In this document: positions 53,121 to 64,000 of the stretch, piece after piece
Layout of the letters: every line of letters begins with the position of its first letter
How positions within the stretch are numbered: position 1 is the stretch's first letter
NCBI GenBank assembly: GCA_010093485.1
Contig: MU001506.1
Span: 1,320,516 to 1,384,515 of the forward strand
Length of the DNA: 64,000 nt
Direction of reading: 5' to 3'
Source of the DNA: Karstenula rhodostoma CBS 690.94
Lineage: Eukaryota > Ascomycota > Dothideomycetes > Pleosporales > Didymosphaeriaceae
Notes under the pieces: generated by a model
Seen by the model: the letters and a program-made list of their open reading frames with translations, nothing else
Told to the model about the DNA's origin: nothing
The model's database searches: none
Position numbers and translations under genes: made by a program

Positions 53121-55499
53121 AAGTAGAATATAATAAATATATTAGTATTTACTATAACTTAAGTATAAGAAATACTAACCTATATTACTAGCTATTTTAG
53201 AATAGGTAGGCTAACTTAGTTAAATAAAAGGGGGTAGAAGTAACTTATACCTACTAAAAATATAGCTCTAGTAGTTAGTATAAAGTAGTATAATTAACTA
53301 CTAAAGTTAAAAAATAAATCTAAAGACTATACTAAATAGGCTTTTCTACCTTTATAGTAATTCTTATTAGTATTCCTCTTTAGTTAAACTATATTATTAT
53401 ACCTATTTAAGCTAAAATATTAATATTATAATAATCTAATAATCTAAATATAGCTTCTAGCTATTCTAATTCTAAATCTATTACCTTTTTACTAATTAGA
53501 TAAGTATTAGATATATAATATCTAAAAGTATATAGTATACTTTTAGTACTAGGGCTAAGATATACTAAGAAAAAAGTATACTAAAAGTATACTTTAAGTT
53601 ATAATATTCTAGTAGTCTAAATTAATTTTTAGGCTATACTAATTTAGTACCTATTATCTATTCTCTAATTAGATAAATTTTAAATATACTATATCTAAAA
53701 GTATACTAGGTCTCCTTCCCTAAGTAAAAAATATAACTTTAAAAAAAAGAATTCTATTTCTTAATACCCCTTAAATAATATAATTAGAGTAGCCTATTCT
53801 ATAGGTATTATATAGAACTCTATATTTTCCTATATAAAAAAATCTTTATTTAAAATCTTTCTAAGTAGTCTACTATATACTATTATATATATATTAAATA
53901 GGGTTCTCTAGATATATAAGGAAGGGGTTATAGATAATAAATATAATTAACTACCTTATATATATATCTTATATATATAGCTAGATAATTCTATCTAATA
54001 AAAATAAGTTTAAAATAGGTAAGAATAAAGGATAAAATATATAATTAGGGGGCTACTTATAGATAACCTATTTACTAAATTAGACTCCCCCTTCTACCTA
54101 ACTTAGTCTATAGAGGCTAATTAAAGAGAAGTTAAAATAGTTTTTAAAATTTTAAATTCCTTATTTATATACTACTATTCTATATAGTTATAGCCTTTAT
54201 TAGTAATTCTAAACCTATAAGAAGAGGTTAAGATAATTTTTAAAACTTTAGATTTCTTACTTATATACTATTATCTAGTATAGCTATAGCCTTTATTAAT
54301 AACCCTAAACTTATAAGGGGAGGTTAAAATATATTAAATAGCCTTTAAGACTTTAGATTCTTTACTAGCTTAATCTATATCCTTAATAGCTACTAGTAAT
54401 ATTAACTCTAGTTAGCTAGCTATTATAGGATTAGGTCTACTCTTAGCCTTTTACTTAAGTAGGTTAATACCTATATTTATAAACCCTAGGCTTAGGAAGG
54501 GGTTCTAAAGTTCTATTATTTTATAGTAGTAGGTATCTATTAGGGGTTAGTTTTAGTAAATAATAGTCTATAATAGGGTTTAATTTACTATAAGCTTCCT
54601 CTTTAGAGGATATATATAGTAGTAGTTAGTAGTTTAGTACCTAATACTTTTTATTATAGCTCTATCCTCTAGGGAATTAGCTAAATAAAATAAGGGTATA
54701 AAATATAACTATAAAGAGTTATTTAAAAATAGTTATTATTACTTAAAATATCCCTATAATATAAATACTAGTTATATATATAATTATATATAGGTAGTCT
54801 ATTTTAGTAGGTTATATAATAGTCTAGTATTTTTTATTTAGTTATAAGCTATATAAAAGTTCTCTTAAGTTTCTACCCTATTAGCTTAGATAGTAAGGTA
54901 TTAGCTTACTATAGTAATAATAAGTAATAGGGGATATAGATTTAGTCCCCTTAAATAATAATAAATACCCTTATTTTAATAATATATATAAAATATCTAG
55001 TATTTAAATTATCTATAATAGTAGAAGCTAATAGAATTAGATAGTATCTATTTAATTCTACTAATTACTAGTAATATAGAAGCCTAGGGGATAATTAATT
55101 ATAAGATATAATTATATATCTACTTTATTACTTATCTATAATATATTTATTTTATTATATTATATATCTATATAATTAAAAAGCTAGTAACTTAGAAAGT
55201 ACCTTTATATTAATATCTACTATAGTATATACTATAGTTAAAGACGTGCCCTAAAGGATATTATTATTAGTTAGCTATATAGGGTATATCTAGTAAGTTA
55301 TTAGAGAGGGTAGAAACTACTATTAAGAATTAGATATCTATACTTTCCCTAGTTAGTACCTATTTAATTCTAGTAATTAGTAATAAAGAAATTATTATAG
55401 AGTATAAATAATAATATAATAAAATAAACTATACTTAATTTAAATTTATATCCCTTTAGAAGTATTATTTTAGTAAGATATATATAGGGCCTTAGAAAA
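53121..55499. other. RIP-mutated DNA with a fragment related to the gypsy 3' region
   Basis: Bases ~53800-54000 resemble 16410-16560, just inside the left LTR of the 8.2-kb gypsy element, so part of this stretch is probably a relative of that element. The rest shows no recognisable motif. A 96-bp tandem repeat lies at 54128-54400. Confidence 0.5.
54128..54400. repeat. 96-bp tandem repeat, about three units
   Basis: The gaRgttaa start falls at 54128, 54224 and 54320. Confidence 0.75.
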
Positions 55500-55510
55500 T
55501 AGCCTATATA

Positions 55511-57000
55511 TATATATATATATTATATACAATTACTATAAGAATAGGTAAATTAATAAAGTAAAAGGGATAAAAAGACGTATTATACTTTACTAATATA
55601 TAAATAAAGGGGGACTAAAAAAATAGTTAAGGCTTACCTAGTATCTATATATAGGCTAACTAAAAAGGGTATAGTACTAAGCTAGTTAAAATAGGCTTAG
55701 TATATATTTACTAATATATAAGAAATCTAATAATAGAGAATTAATAAGGTATTAAAAAGGATAGTTCTTATTAAGACTAGGAGAAAAATATATATAGGTA
55801 GGTACTACTACTTATATTACTTTCTCCTATTCTATACTCTATTAGTTATTAATAGTATATATATAAAAAAAGAAAAGAATATAAGTAAAATACCTATCCC
55901 TAATATACTATAAATTCTATTTAATAATATAGTATAATACTTATAGTTCTAAACTTACTAATATATTACCTATACCTTAGGATTAATCTAACTAATAAGC
56001 CTATATAGGTAGTAATATACCTATTCCCTACTATCTATTTAGAAATACTAATAACTAATACCTATAATAAAGTAAAAAAGTATAGTAAGGGTATTTAAAT
56101 AATAATAATAATAATAGGTAATAATTATAATATCTAAAAAGTTATAAACTAGCTAGGATTTAAATTTAAAATATATATAGATATAAAGGCACGCGCTAAG
56201 CCCGTTTTAGCTAGCTTGGCGCTACGCCCTTTTTGGTTAGCCTGCGCATAGACGCTGGGCGCGCCTTAGCTACTTTTTTAGTCCCCCTTTGTTCGTATAT
56301 TGGTAAAGCACAACGCGCCTTTTTATCCCCCCTACTTTATTAAGTTACCCTACCTTATAGTAAATCTCTATAATATATAGATATAAAAGAAGTACTTAAA
56401 CTATATAAACTAGATTAGCTAGTAATATAATACTTATTATCTTCTAGCTATAGATATATACTATAGTAATAGAAGATATAAAATATATAAAATTACTATA
56501 ATAATAAAAAAAAGACTAAAGAGAATAAGAAGTTTATAATAGAAATAATAGGTAATAAAGTAAGTATTTATTAGATATAGGAGATTCTATATAGTATAGT
56601 AATATAGATATAAATAATAGTAATAGTAATAGTAAAGGAATTCTAAGTCCTATTTTAAGTTTTAAGTATAGAGCCTATAAGGTAATATATAAAAGGTAAA
56701 AGATAAAGAATAAAAGATAAAAATAAGAATAGTAGCTATATATAGTTAGTATTTAATAATAGTAATAGAGGTATATAGTATTTAATTATAAAATACTAAG
56801 TATAGAAGCTTAGTATCGTATTAATAATAAAATAAGGTAATAAGGATTATAATATAGTTAACTAGTATCTAGCTATAATTAGTAGCTTTTAATAGATCTT
56901 AATAACTAGTTCTAGGGAAAGATAGTAATTAAATAAACTTAACTTAGTAAAGTAAGGATTCTAAATAAATAAATAAAAAGATAACTAACTAATACTGGCC
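55511..57000 (-). repeat. Retro-A copy, full length, with a nested Retro-A copy (1490 bp)
   Basis: TSD tagcctatata at 55500-55510 and 57001-57011. Colinear with 3136-4281 apart from the nested copy at 56188-56372. The 3' end is at the left. Confidence 0.78.
56188..56372 (+). repeat. Retro-A copy, 5'-truncated and hardly RIP-mutated (185 bp)
   Basis: TSD atatatagatataaa (15 bp) at 56173-56187 and 56373-56387. It keeps CpG- and TpG-rich stretches such as gcctgcgcatagacgctggg inside otherwise depleted DNA, so it is young or escaped RIP. Confidence 0.85.
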
Positions 57001-57011
57001 TAGCCTATATA

Positions 57012-57659
57012 AGTAGGGTATAAGTAAGGAGCTAGGCCCTATTTATATAAGTAAGTAGAAAGTATTAATTTAGACTAGTAGGTTTTAAATTTAGAATTAT
57101 ATAGAAGTAACTTATATCTAGTTAATACTTTAGACTAAATATCCCTAATACTTACTAGTTAAAGACTAGACTACTAGAGGTAATAACTTATAGTTAAGTA
57201 ATAAATATTTTAGGTTTTTAAATAGAAAAGGTATAACTAGTTTACTAGGAGTACCTACTATAAAAAACCTAGTAATAGGCTACTATATAGTAATAATAAC
57301 TAAAGATAGGGGCCTATCTATTAGAATAGGTATTACTATAATAGTAGTTATCTAAGGGGTAAGATTCTTTAGGTAGATCTAAAAGGATATTTAGCTAATT
57401 TTAAAAGGTATTAGGCCTATATAAAGGGATAATAGACTAACTTAAATATATATTAAGCTAAAATAGTCTATATATAGTAGTTTTTCTTTTATTTAATTTA
57501 CTCTTTATTTTTTATTTTCCTCTTATAACTTTTACTTTAGTTAATATCTAAAGTTATTTAATAAAAGTCTATTTATAATTATACTACTAATATTTTCTTA
57601 AGGGATATATCTATTATTTTTTAACCTTTTTTTTAATAATAGGTTACCGAATATCTAAA
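57012..57659. other. Unresolved RIP-mutated DNA
   Basis: Between the full-length Retro-A and the second copia 5' LTR. No motif recognised. Confidence 0.5.
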
Positions 57660-57865
57660 TATTAAGAATATAAATAATACTTAGTAATATTAGAATTTAT
57701 AGAGCTCTAATTAGCTATAATAAGGGGTATCTTAACCTAAGTACTAAACTAATTTAGAATAAATATAGTATATAACTAGCCTTTTTAGTAATCTTTTTTT
57801 ATATAGTAATCTAATTAATTTACTACCTAAATAAAAGGATATTTAAGCTCCTTTTCTTTACTATA
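57660..57865 (+). repeat. 5' LTR of second copia copy (206 bp)
   Basis: Colinear with 44019-44224 and 51038-51243. Confidence 0.85.
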
Positions 57866-59547
57866 ATTATAAGTCTAGTATTTAGAATATAGAATAATTC
57901 TTTCTATATACTTTACTACTTAAATATACCCTTTTAGGTTCTCCTATTATACTAAAAGCCTTCTTTATTTAATAAAGCTATAGGTAATCTAACTATTCTA
58001 GTTACTTAGACCTAGCTTATTAATTAAATAAGCTAGTTTTATTAGTTTATAAGCTTATATTTCTAAGTAAACTCTAAAGGTATCTAGTCTAAAATTAATC
58101 TAGATAGTTTAATAGTCCCCTTAACTAAGGATAATTACCCTATTTAACTAGTTATTCTAGAGGAACTATACTAACTAGTTACTTTAAATAACCTTAAAAA
58201 TTATAAGTAAAAGTTTAAATTATATAAAAAGAATAAAGAAAGCTATATTTTAAGAATTATAAAATATTATACTATAGTTTCTAACTAATAAATATATTAT
58301 TCTAAGTTATAAAATCTCTAAAACTAGGTTTATACTACTATTTCTTAAGATCTCCTTACTCTAGTAATAATTAATATAATTAAAGATAATAAATCTACCT
58401 TATAATATCTACTTTATATATTAAAGAATAATCTAGTATCTACTAAAGGAGTAATTAAGAATTTTATTTAAAAATTATATTATACTTATTTTAATAAAGT
58501 AAAGAGTAAATAATAAAATCTAGAGACTTAGTTTAAAGAATAGTAGCTTCTTTACTATAAAATAATTATATATTTAATTAAAGAAATTAAAGAAGTACTT
58601 ATAACTTATAATTTCCTTAAAGCCTTAGGTAAGAAGATTACCCCTAAGTAGTTCTACTTAATTAAGTAGTAAATCCTACTTAATAAAATACTTAGAAGGC
58701 CTATAATAATACTTTCTAAAATTAGAAAGGTATTTTTAATACTAATTTAGAAATAATTACTCTATTCTAATTATAAAGAACTAGTATCTATATAATATTT
58801 AATAGTTAGACTACTAAATCTAGTAAGGAATTATTTAATAATATATAGAATAATAATTATTTTAGTTACCCCTATAAAAATACTTAATATAAATAGTAAC
58901 TAATTAAATACTAATACTTATAGATAGCTATTACTAGTACTTTAATTAATAGATCTTAAGTATTTAATTTTTCTAATAAAGAGTATAATATAATTTTAAG
59001 TTATCTAAAACTTTTATAATAGTTAAAGCTATAGACTAAAATTAATAATACTAATTAGAAAATAAATAATAAGAAGTAGCTTACTATTAATTACTTTAGT
59101 AGTATTATAGTAACTCTTATTAATCTAATTAATCTTCTAAGTAAAGTTTCTAAGAATAGAATCTATAATATAATATAAAATCCTTACCTACTTTCTAAGA
59201 GTATAATTCTAGGTAGTATAGTTACTATTTACCTTATTAATAATTAGAACCTTTTAGTTACTAGTTCTTTTAAGAAAGTAACTATAAAAGACTAAGTTAA
59301 AGTAGGAATATAAGCTTTACCTATTTTAGAAATAAGGAATTACTTAATTAAAAATATTCTTTATAGTAAGAATAGGAAATAATTAAAGAATCTACTACTT
59401 AAAGATATTAAAATAGTTAAGAACTTTTATATAAATATTATCTTAAAAGTTTAACTTAAAAAAGTTAGTATTTAGTATTTTAGTTTAGATAATACTCTAA
59501 AGATTAGAATAATTAAATAAAGTATTATAATAGTAGACCTATAGTAT

Positions 59548-60820
59548 AGCCTAGATTCTAATCCAGGCCTATAGAACTATATAGTATACTTATAATAGAA
59601 AAGAGCTTTTTATTCCTCTTTAATATTTATTTTATATATTTTTATACTTTTTTAATTATTAGTGTAATACTAACTAATAGTTATTTAAATACTAACTCTC
59701 CTATTTACTTATATTTACTAATATCCTTAACTTTTATTTATAGCTTATAGCTTATTACTTATAGCTTATAGCTTATAGCTTACCCTATTATTATTAATAT
59801 TAATAGTACCCGCCTATTATTACCTGCCTATTATTACCTACCTATTATCGCCTACCTATTATTACTATTAATATTACCTACTACTTTTTATTTTACCTAC
59901 TATAGGGTAGTTACTACTACTTTTATATTTATTAACTATATAGGCTTCTTTAACTCTTTAATTATAATTACCTTTACTATAAAGTCTAGCTCCTCTTAGC
60001 CCTTAAAAACTATTATAATTATCTCTTACTATTTATATATAAAGTTTTTATTCTTAGCTAATTACTATAGTATTATCCCTATATAGTCTAGATTAGTAAT
60101 ATTATATTAGTAATACTATATACGCGTATAAGAAACTTACTAATAGACTCTATAATTATATAGTCTATAGCTATAATTTATAGTATTTATATACTAGGTT
60201 AATTATTATACTAATAGAGGTTAACTTACTAGATAATATATTAGATCTTATAATATATATAATTAAATATATTTAGGTTACTAATAAACTTACTACTAGT
60301 ATATACTAAGTTATATTTATTACTAAAGATTAGTTACTTATTATTATTAGTTATTTTAATAGAAATATAGTATAGGTTTCTTCTTATAAAAGCTAGCCTT
60401 TATATATAGTATTATAAATTACTTATTACTAGCAGGTAACCTCTTTTTTATATTCTTTTTTAAATTATAATATAATTAATATATAATATTCTTAATATTT
60501 TATAATATCCTTAATATTTTATAACTTCTCTATAATTATATATTAGGTATTAGTAAATAAGGAGTATATTACCCTACTAGTATTATATAGTATTATAGTA
60601 TTATAATATTATAATATAGTGTTATATATTATAATATTATATAACACTTATATAGGTTAATACTTAGTTAATTAAGTCTAGTACTATAGGCTCCTTTCTT
60701 TCTCTCTTATTATAAATAGTACTATTCTTTAGAGCTATTTAATAGAACTATATAGTACCTTTAGATATTTCTTTATTACTAAGTAGTTATAATAATAACT
60801 TTATTTAAAAAAAAAAAAAA
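59548..60820 (+). repeat. Retro-B copy, full length with poly-A tail (1273 bp)
   Basis: Ends in a run of about 14 A. TSD gacctatagtat at 59536-59547 and gacttatagtat at 60821-60832, differing by one RIP-type change. The first copia copy gives the empty site (45895-45910). No recognisable coding sequence. Confidence 0.85.
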
Positions 60821-60870
60821 GACTTATAGTATAAGAATAACTTTATTTTCCTTAAATATAAGTCTATATA

Positions 60871-60988
60871 TTATAGAGATTCACTATAAAGTAGGGTAAC
60901 TTAATAAAGTAGGGGGGATAAAAAGGTGCGTTGTGCTTTACTAATACACGAATAAAGGGGGACTAAAAAAGCGGCTAAGGCTTGCCTA
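60871..60988 (-). repeat. Retro-A copy, 5'-truncated (118 bp), lightly mutated
   Basis: TSD tataagtctatata (14 bp) at 60857-60870 and 60989-61002. Retains gtgcgttgtgc and acacgaa, unlike its surroundings. Confidence 0.85.
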
Positions 60989-63715
60989 TATAAGTCTATA
61001 TACTCTTATCCTACCTACTATTATAAATATAATTTAACTATCTAAACTATTAAAAAAGAATATCTCCTACTTAGATAATAAATAACTATAGTATAAGTAA
61101 TTAGAATACTTTAGGAAAAAAGCTTTATAAGCTCTAGTTTCTAGTATGTATAGTATATTAATTAAAGGAATATAATAATAAGAATATAAGTACTATATAA
61201 TTATATATATAAGTAAGGTAATTTTTTAATAACTATATAAGTATTTACTATATCTATTCTACTATATTATATAGGACCGATTTAATATAGAGTAAAAATA
61301 AATACTTAAATTTTAAATTTTTATAATAAAGAAAGAATTTAATAGAAAGTTCTATAATTTTAATCTATAAGAAAAGACACTTTTAGAGATTTTATAATTA
61401 ATAAAACACCTATTAACCTTTATAAAGAATAAGTACTAGCTCTAAATTATATAAATCTAATAAAATAATAATATAATAATACTTCTATAGTAAGGGATAT
61501 TATAATATAAAGAATAGGTAATTAAAGAAGGAATTATAATTAATCTTTTACTACCTTATATATATAAAACTAATAGTTTAGTAAAGTAAGCTAGAAAAAA
61601 GCTAATTAAATAAATAGTAAAAATAAAATCTAGTATAAATCTACTAAAAAAGCTATAGCTAGAAATTATAAATATAGTAGTCTAGCTATATAATATAAGT
61701 CTAAGTATAATATATAGCTTCTAATTATTAAATAAAATATTAGATAGCTAGTTCTAATAATACTTTTAGTACTATAAGCCTATAATTATATAATATATAA
61801 TAGTAGATCTCTACTTAGACTAGAGTAGGATTTATACCTATAAATACTAAGTATATCCTCTAATAAAGAACTATAAAGCTAGGTATAATAGAAAAAGATT
61901 TAAAATAAATTTAAAAGCTTATATTAGGTATTTAGTAGACTATTAAGCTTCTAATATCTATAAAATATAGGTTTCTATACTTAATTAAGTAATTATAACT
62001 AGAAATATTATATTTAATAAGATAATTTTCTACTAAAGAGTATATAAAATTAAGCTCCTAAAAATAGAAACTTTATAAATTATAGAAAGTATTTATAAAA
62101 ATAAAATTAATAATCTAGAAAATATATTTAATATAATTAATTTTACTTCTAGCTTAAATAAGTATATAAGTACTATAAGAATTAAGAATATTTAGTAACT
62201 ATTTAGAGGTAAAGGATTAGAGTAAATAAATTTTAAAAATAGCTAGCTAAGAAATTAGAAAGTAATAATACTAACTACTATATAAGTTATAGGTATAGTT
62301 AGCTAGTAGTTAGGAATTTATATAAACTAAGATTTAAGTATAGGACTTATAACTCTAGATATAATACTATAGCTAGATATTATAGAGACTAATTAGTATA
62401 ATTAGAAGGATACTAAAAGCTACTAAAATTAGAATTTAACTAAAAAAGCTAGTAAACTAGAGTTTTAGAATAATACTTTTTTAAAATAGAAATTTTAAAA
62501 CTCTACTACTATTTTTTAACCTAGTAGAACTAATTTTATAATACTAGATAAAATAGAAAATCTACTAGTAAGTTAAAGATAATAATATATCTTCCCTATA
62601 GTAAGTAGGGTAAGTAGATAACTTTAAAAAGAGATACCTAAAATTAACTAATTAATAAGTATATATTTACTAGTTTAAAGATTAAGATAATAAAATATAG
62701 ATTATAATAATTAGTTAAGAAATAGATTAAATTTAGTATATATATATTAATAGTAGATCTATCTTTAAAAGATAGTTTCTAGATTAACTTTATATATATA
62801 TTTATACTAAAAGTAAATAAAACTTAGGATAAGTATAAAGGCTATAAAATACTAAATATAATAGTTATAGTAGCTATACTTAAGAAACTAAAATTAGTAA
62901 TATTACTAGTTTATTTATATAAAGATAAGCTACTAATAGAATTAATACTCTAGAAATATCTACTTTCCTATACTTTAAGAAAGCTATTTAAGTAGGCTAT
63001 AATTAAAAAGATTACTACTTTATAGTAGAAAAGAACTTAGATAAAACTACTTTAATTATAAGTAATAAAATACCTACTTTTATTAAAATAAGTATTTATA
63101 TATAAGCTTAATTAGAATAGTTAGTTTAAAAACTATAAAGCTTATATTATAATTAAAAAGGAGTTTTAATTAAAGAATATTTTATACTTAATCTATACTA
63201 CTATACTTATAGTAAGATTATTCTAAGTAGTAATAATAATTACTATAAAGTTTAACTTTAAGATTAAATAATAGAGTATTATAGGAGTATTTCTAAATAC
63301 TATAATTATAGTAAATAACCTTATAACCTATAAACTTCTAGATAGGTTTAAAATACTAGAAATATATATAAGATTAAACTAAGCTTTTTATAATTTAAAA
63401 GACTTACTACTTCTTTAGTATAAAAAGGTTTCCTATTTACTTAGAGCTAAAAGGTTTAAAACTTTAAAGAAAGAGTCTTATTTATTTCTTTCTAGAAATT
63501 AGAAAATTCTAGTACTATTCTATATAGATAATATACTACTTCTATATTATAATAATTATAGAGAGTAAACTTAAACACTATAGAATAAAATTATAAATAA
63601 ATATAAAATTAAAAATAAAGGACTAGTTAAGTAGTTTTTTAGAGTATAAGTAATTAGAGACTAAAATAATTAGATAATTATACTTATATATAATATATAT
63701 ATTAATAAGATTATA

Positions 63716-64000
63716 AAGCTATAAGTTATTTACTACTAGTAAGTAATCTTTTTTTTATATTCTTTTTTAAATTATAATATCTTTAATATTTCGCGACTTC
63801 TCTATAATTACGCGTTAGGTATTAGTAAATAAGGAGTGTACTACCCTACTAGTATTATATAGTATTATAGTATTATAGTATTACTATATTATATAATATA
63901 TATAGGTAAGTTAATACTTAGTTAATTAAGCCTAATACTATAGGCGCCCTTTTTTCTCTTTTATTATAAATAGTACTATTCTTTAGAGCTATTTAATAGA
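63716..64000 (+). repeat. Retro-B copy, 5'-truncated, running off the window
   Basis: Colinear with ~60410-60750. The poly-A end would lie beyond 64000. Confidence 0.75.

Larger units (their letters stand above)
57660..63715 (+). mobile_element. Second Ty1/copia copy, interrupted by two retroposons
   Basis: The 5' LTR at 57660-57865 (206 bp) and body are colinear with 44019-~48655. The match breaks at 59548-60820 (Retro-B), at 60871-60988 (Retro-A), and for good at about 63715 (another Retro-B). The 3' LTR is not in the window. The integrase region falls at ~61500-61780 and RT at ~62750-63700. RIP stops throughout. Confidence 0.83.

Overview
This window looks like a filamentous ascomycete (Pezizomycotina) genome with AT-isochores; Dothideomycete is a guess from architecture only. 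About 55 kb (1-28650 and 37320-64000) is extremely AT-rich. CpA and TpG are almost absent there and TpA is enriched, which is the signature of repeat-induced point mutation (RIP). Between them lies an 8.7-kb island (about 28650-37320) of normal composition with three membrane-protein genes that have short (46-135 nt) GT-AG introns.

Island: (1) a plus-strand DHA1-type MFS transporter at 29825-32044, with a retroposon in its only intron and a one-base frameshift near its C-terminal end; (2) a minus-strand seven-helix fungal rhodopsin-domain (PTH11/SAT4-like) protein at 33157-34484, rebuilt here from four exons into 364 aa; (3) a minus-strand siderophore-iron transporter at 35078-36954, rebuilt from three exons into 592 aa. 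The last gene has two perfect ATCWGATAA sites upstream, the motif bound by SreA/SRE-type iron repressors.

Left flank: a minus-strand Ty3/gypsy relic (1-~9230) carries two nested retroposons. It is followed by a Helitron relic with a Pif1-type helicase (to ~15620), then an 8226-bp minus-strand Ty3/gypsy element with 246-bp LTRs and a 5-bp target-site duplication (TSD) (15977-24202). After that comes an unresolved stretch holding what looks like a RIP-destroyed, intron-containing histone H3-like gene (26311-~26850), and more retroposon pieces.

Right flank: retroposons, a Tc1/mariner relic nested inside a retroposon, a 7225-bp Ty1/copia element with 206-bp LTRs and a 5-bp TSD (44019-51243), and a second copia copy (57660-63715) interrupted by two retroposons.

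Three short families, named here only for reference, recur with 9-15-bp TSDs and frequent 5' truncation, as expected for LINE-mobilised DNA. Retro-A is about 1.15 kb full length, with most copies reduced to the last 120-190 bp. Retro-B is about 1.27 kb with a poly(A) tail. Retro-C is about 0.51 kb. One Retro-A-like copy is the insertion in the MFS intron. Nearly all six-frame ORFs outside the three island genes are fortuitous. No tRNA, rRNA or CRISPR array was seen.
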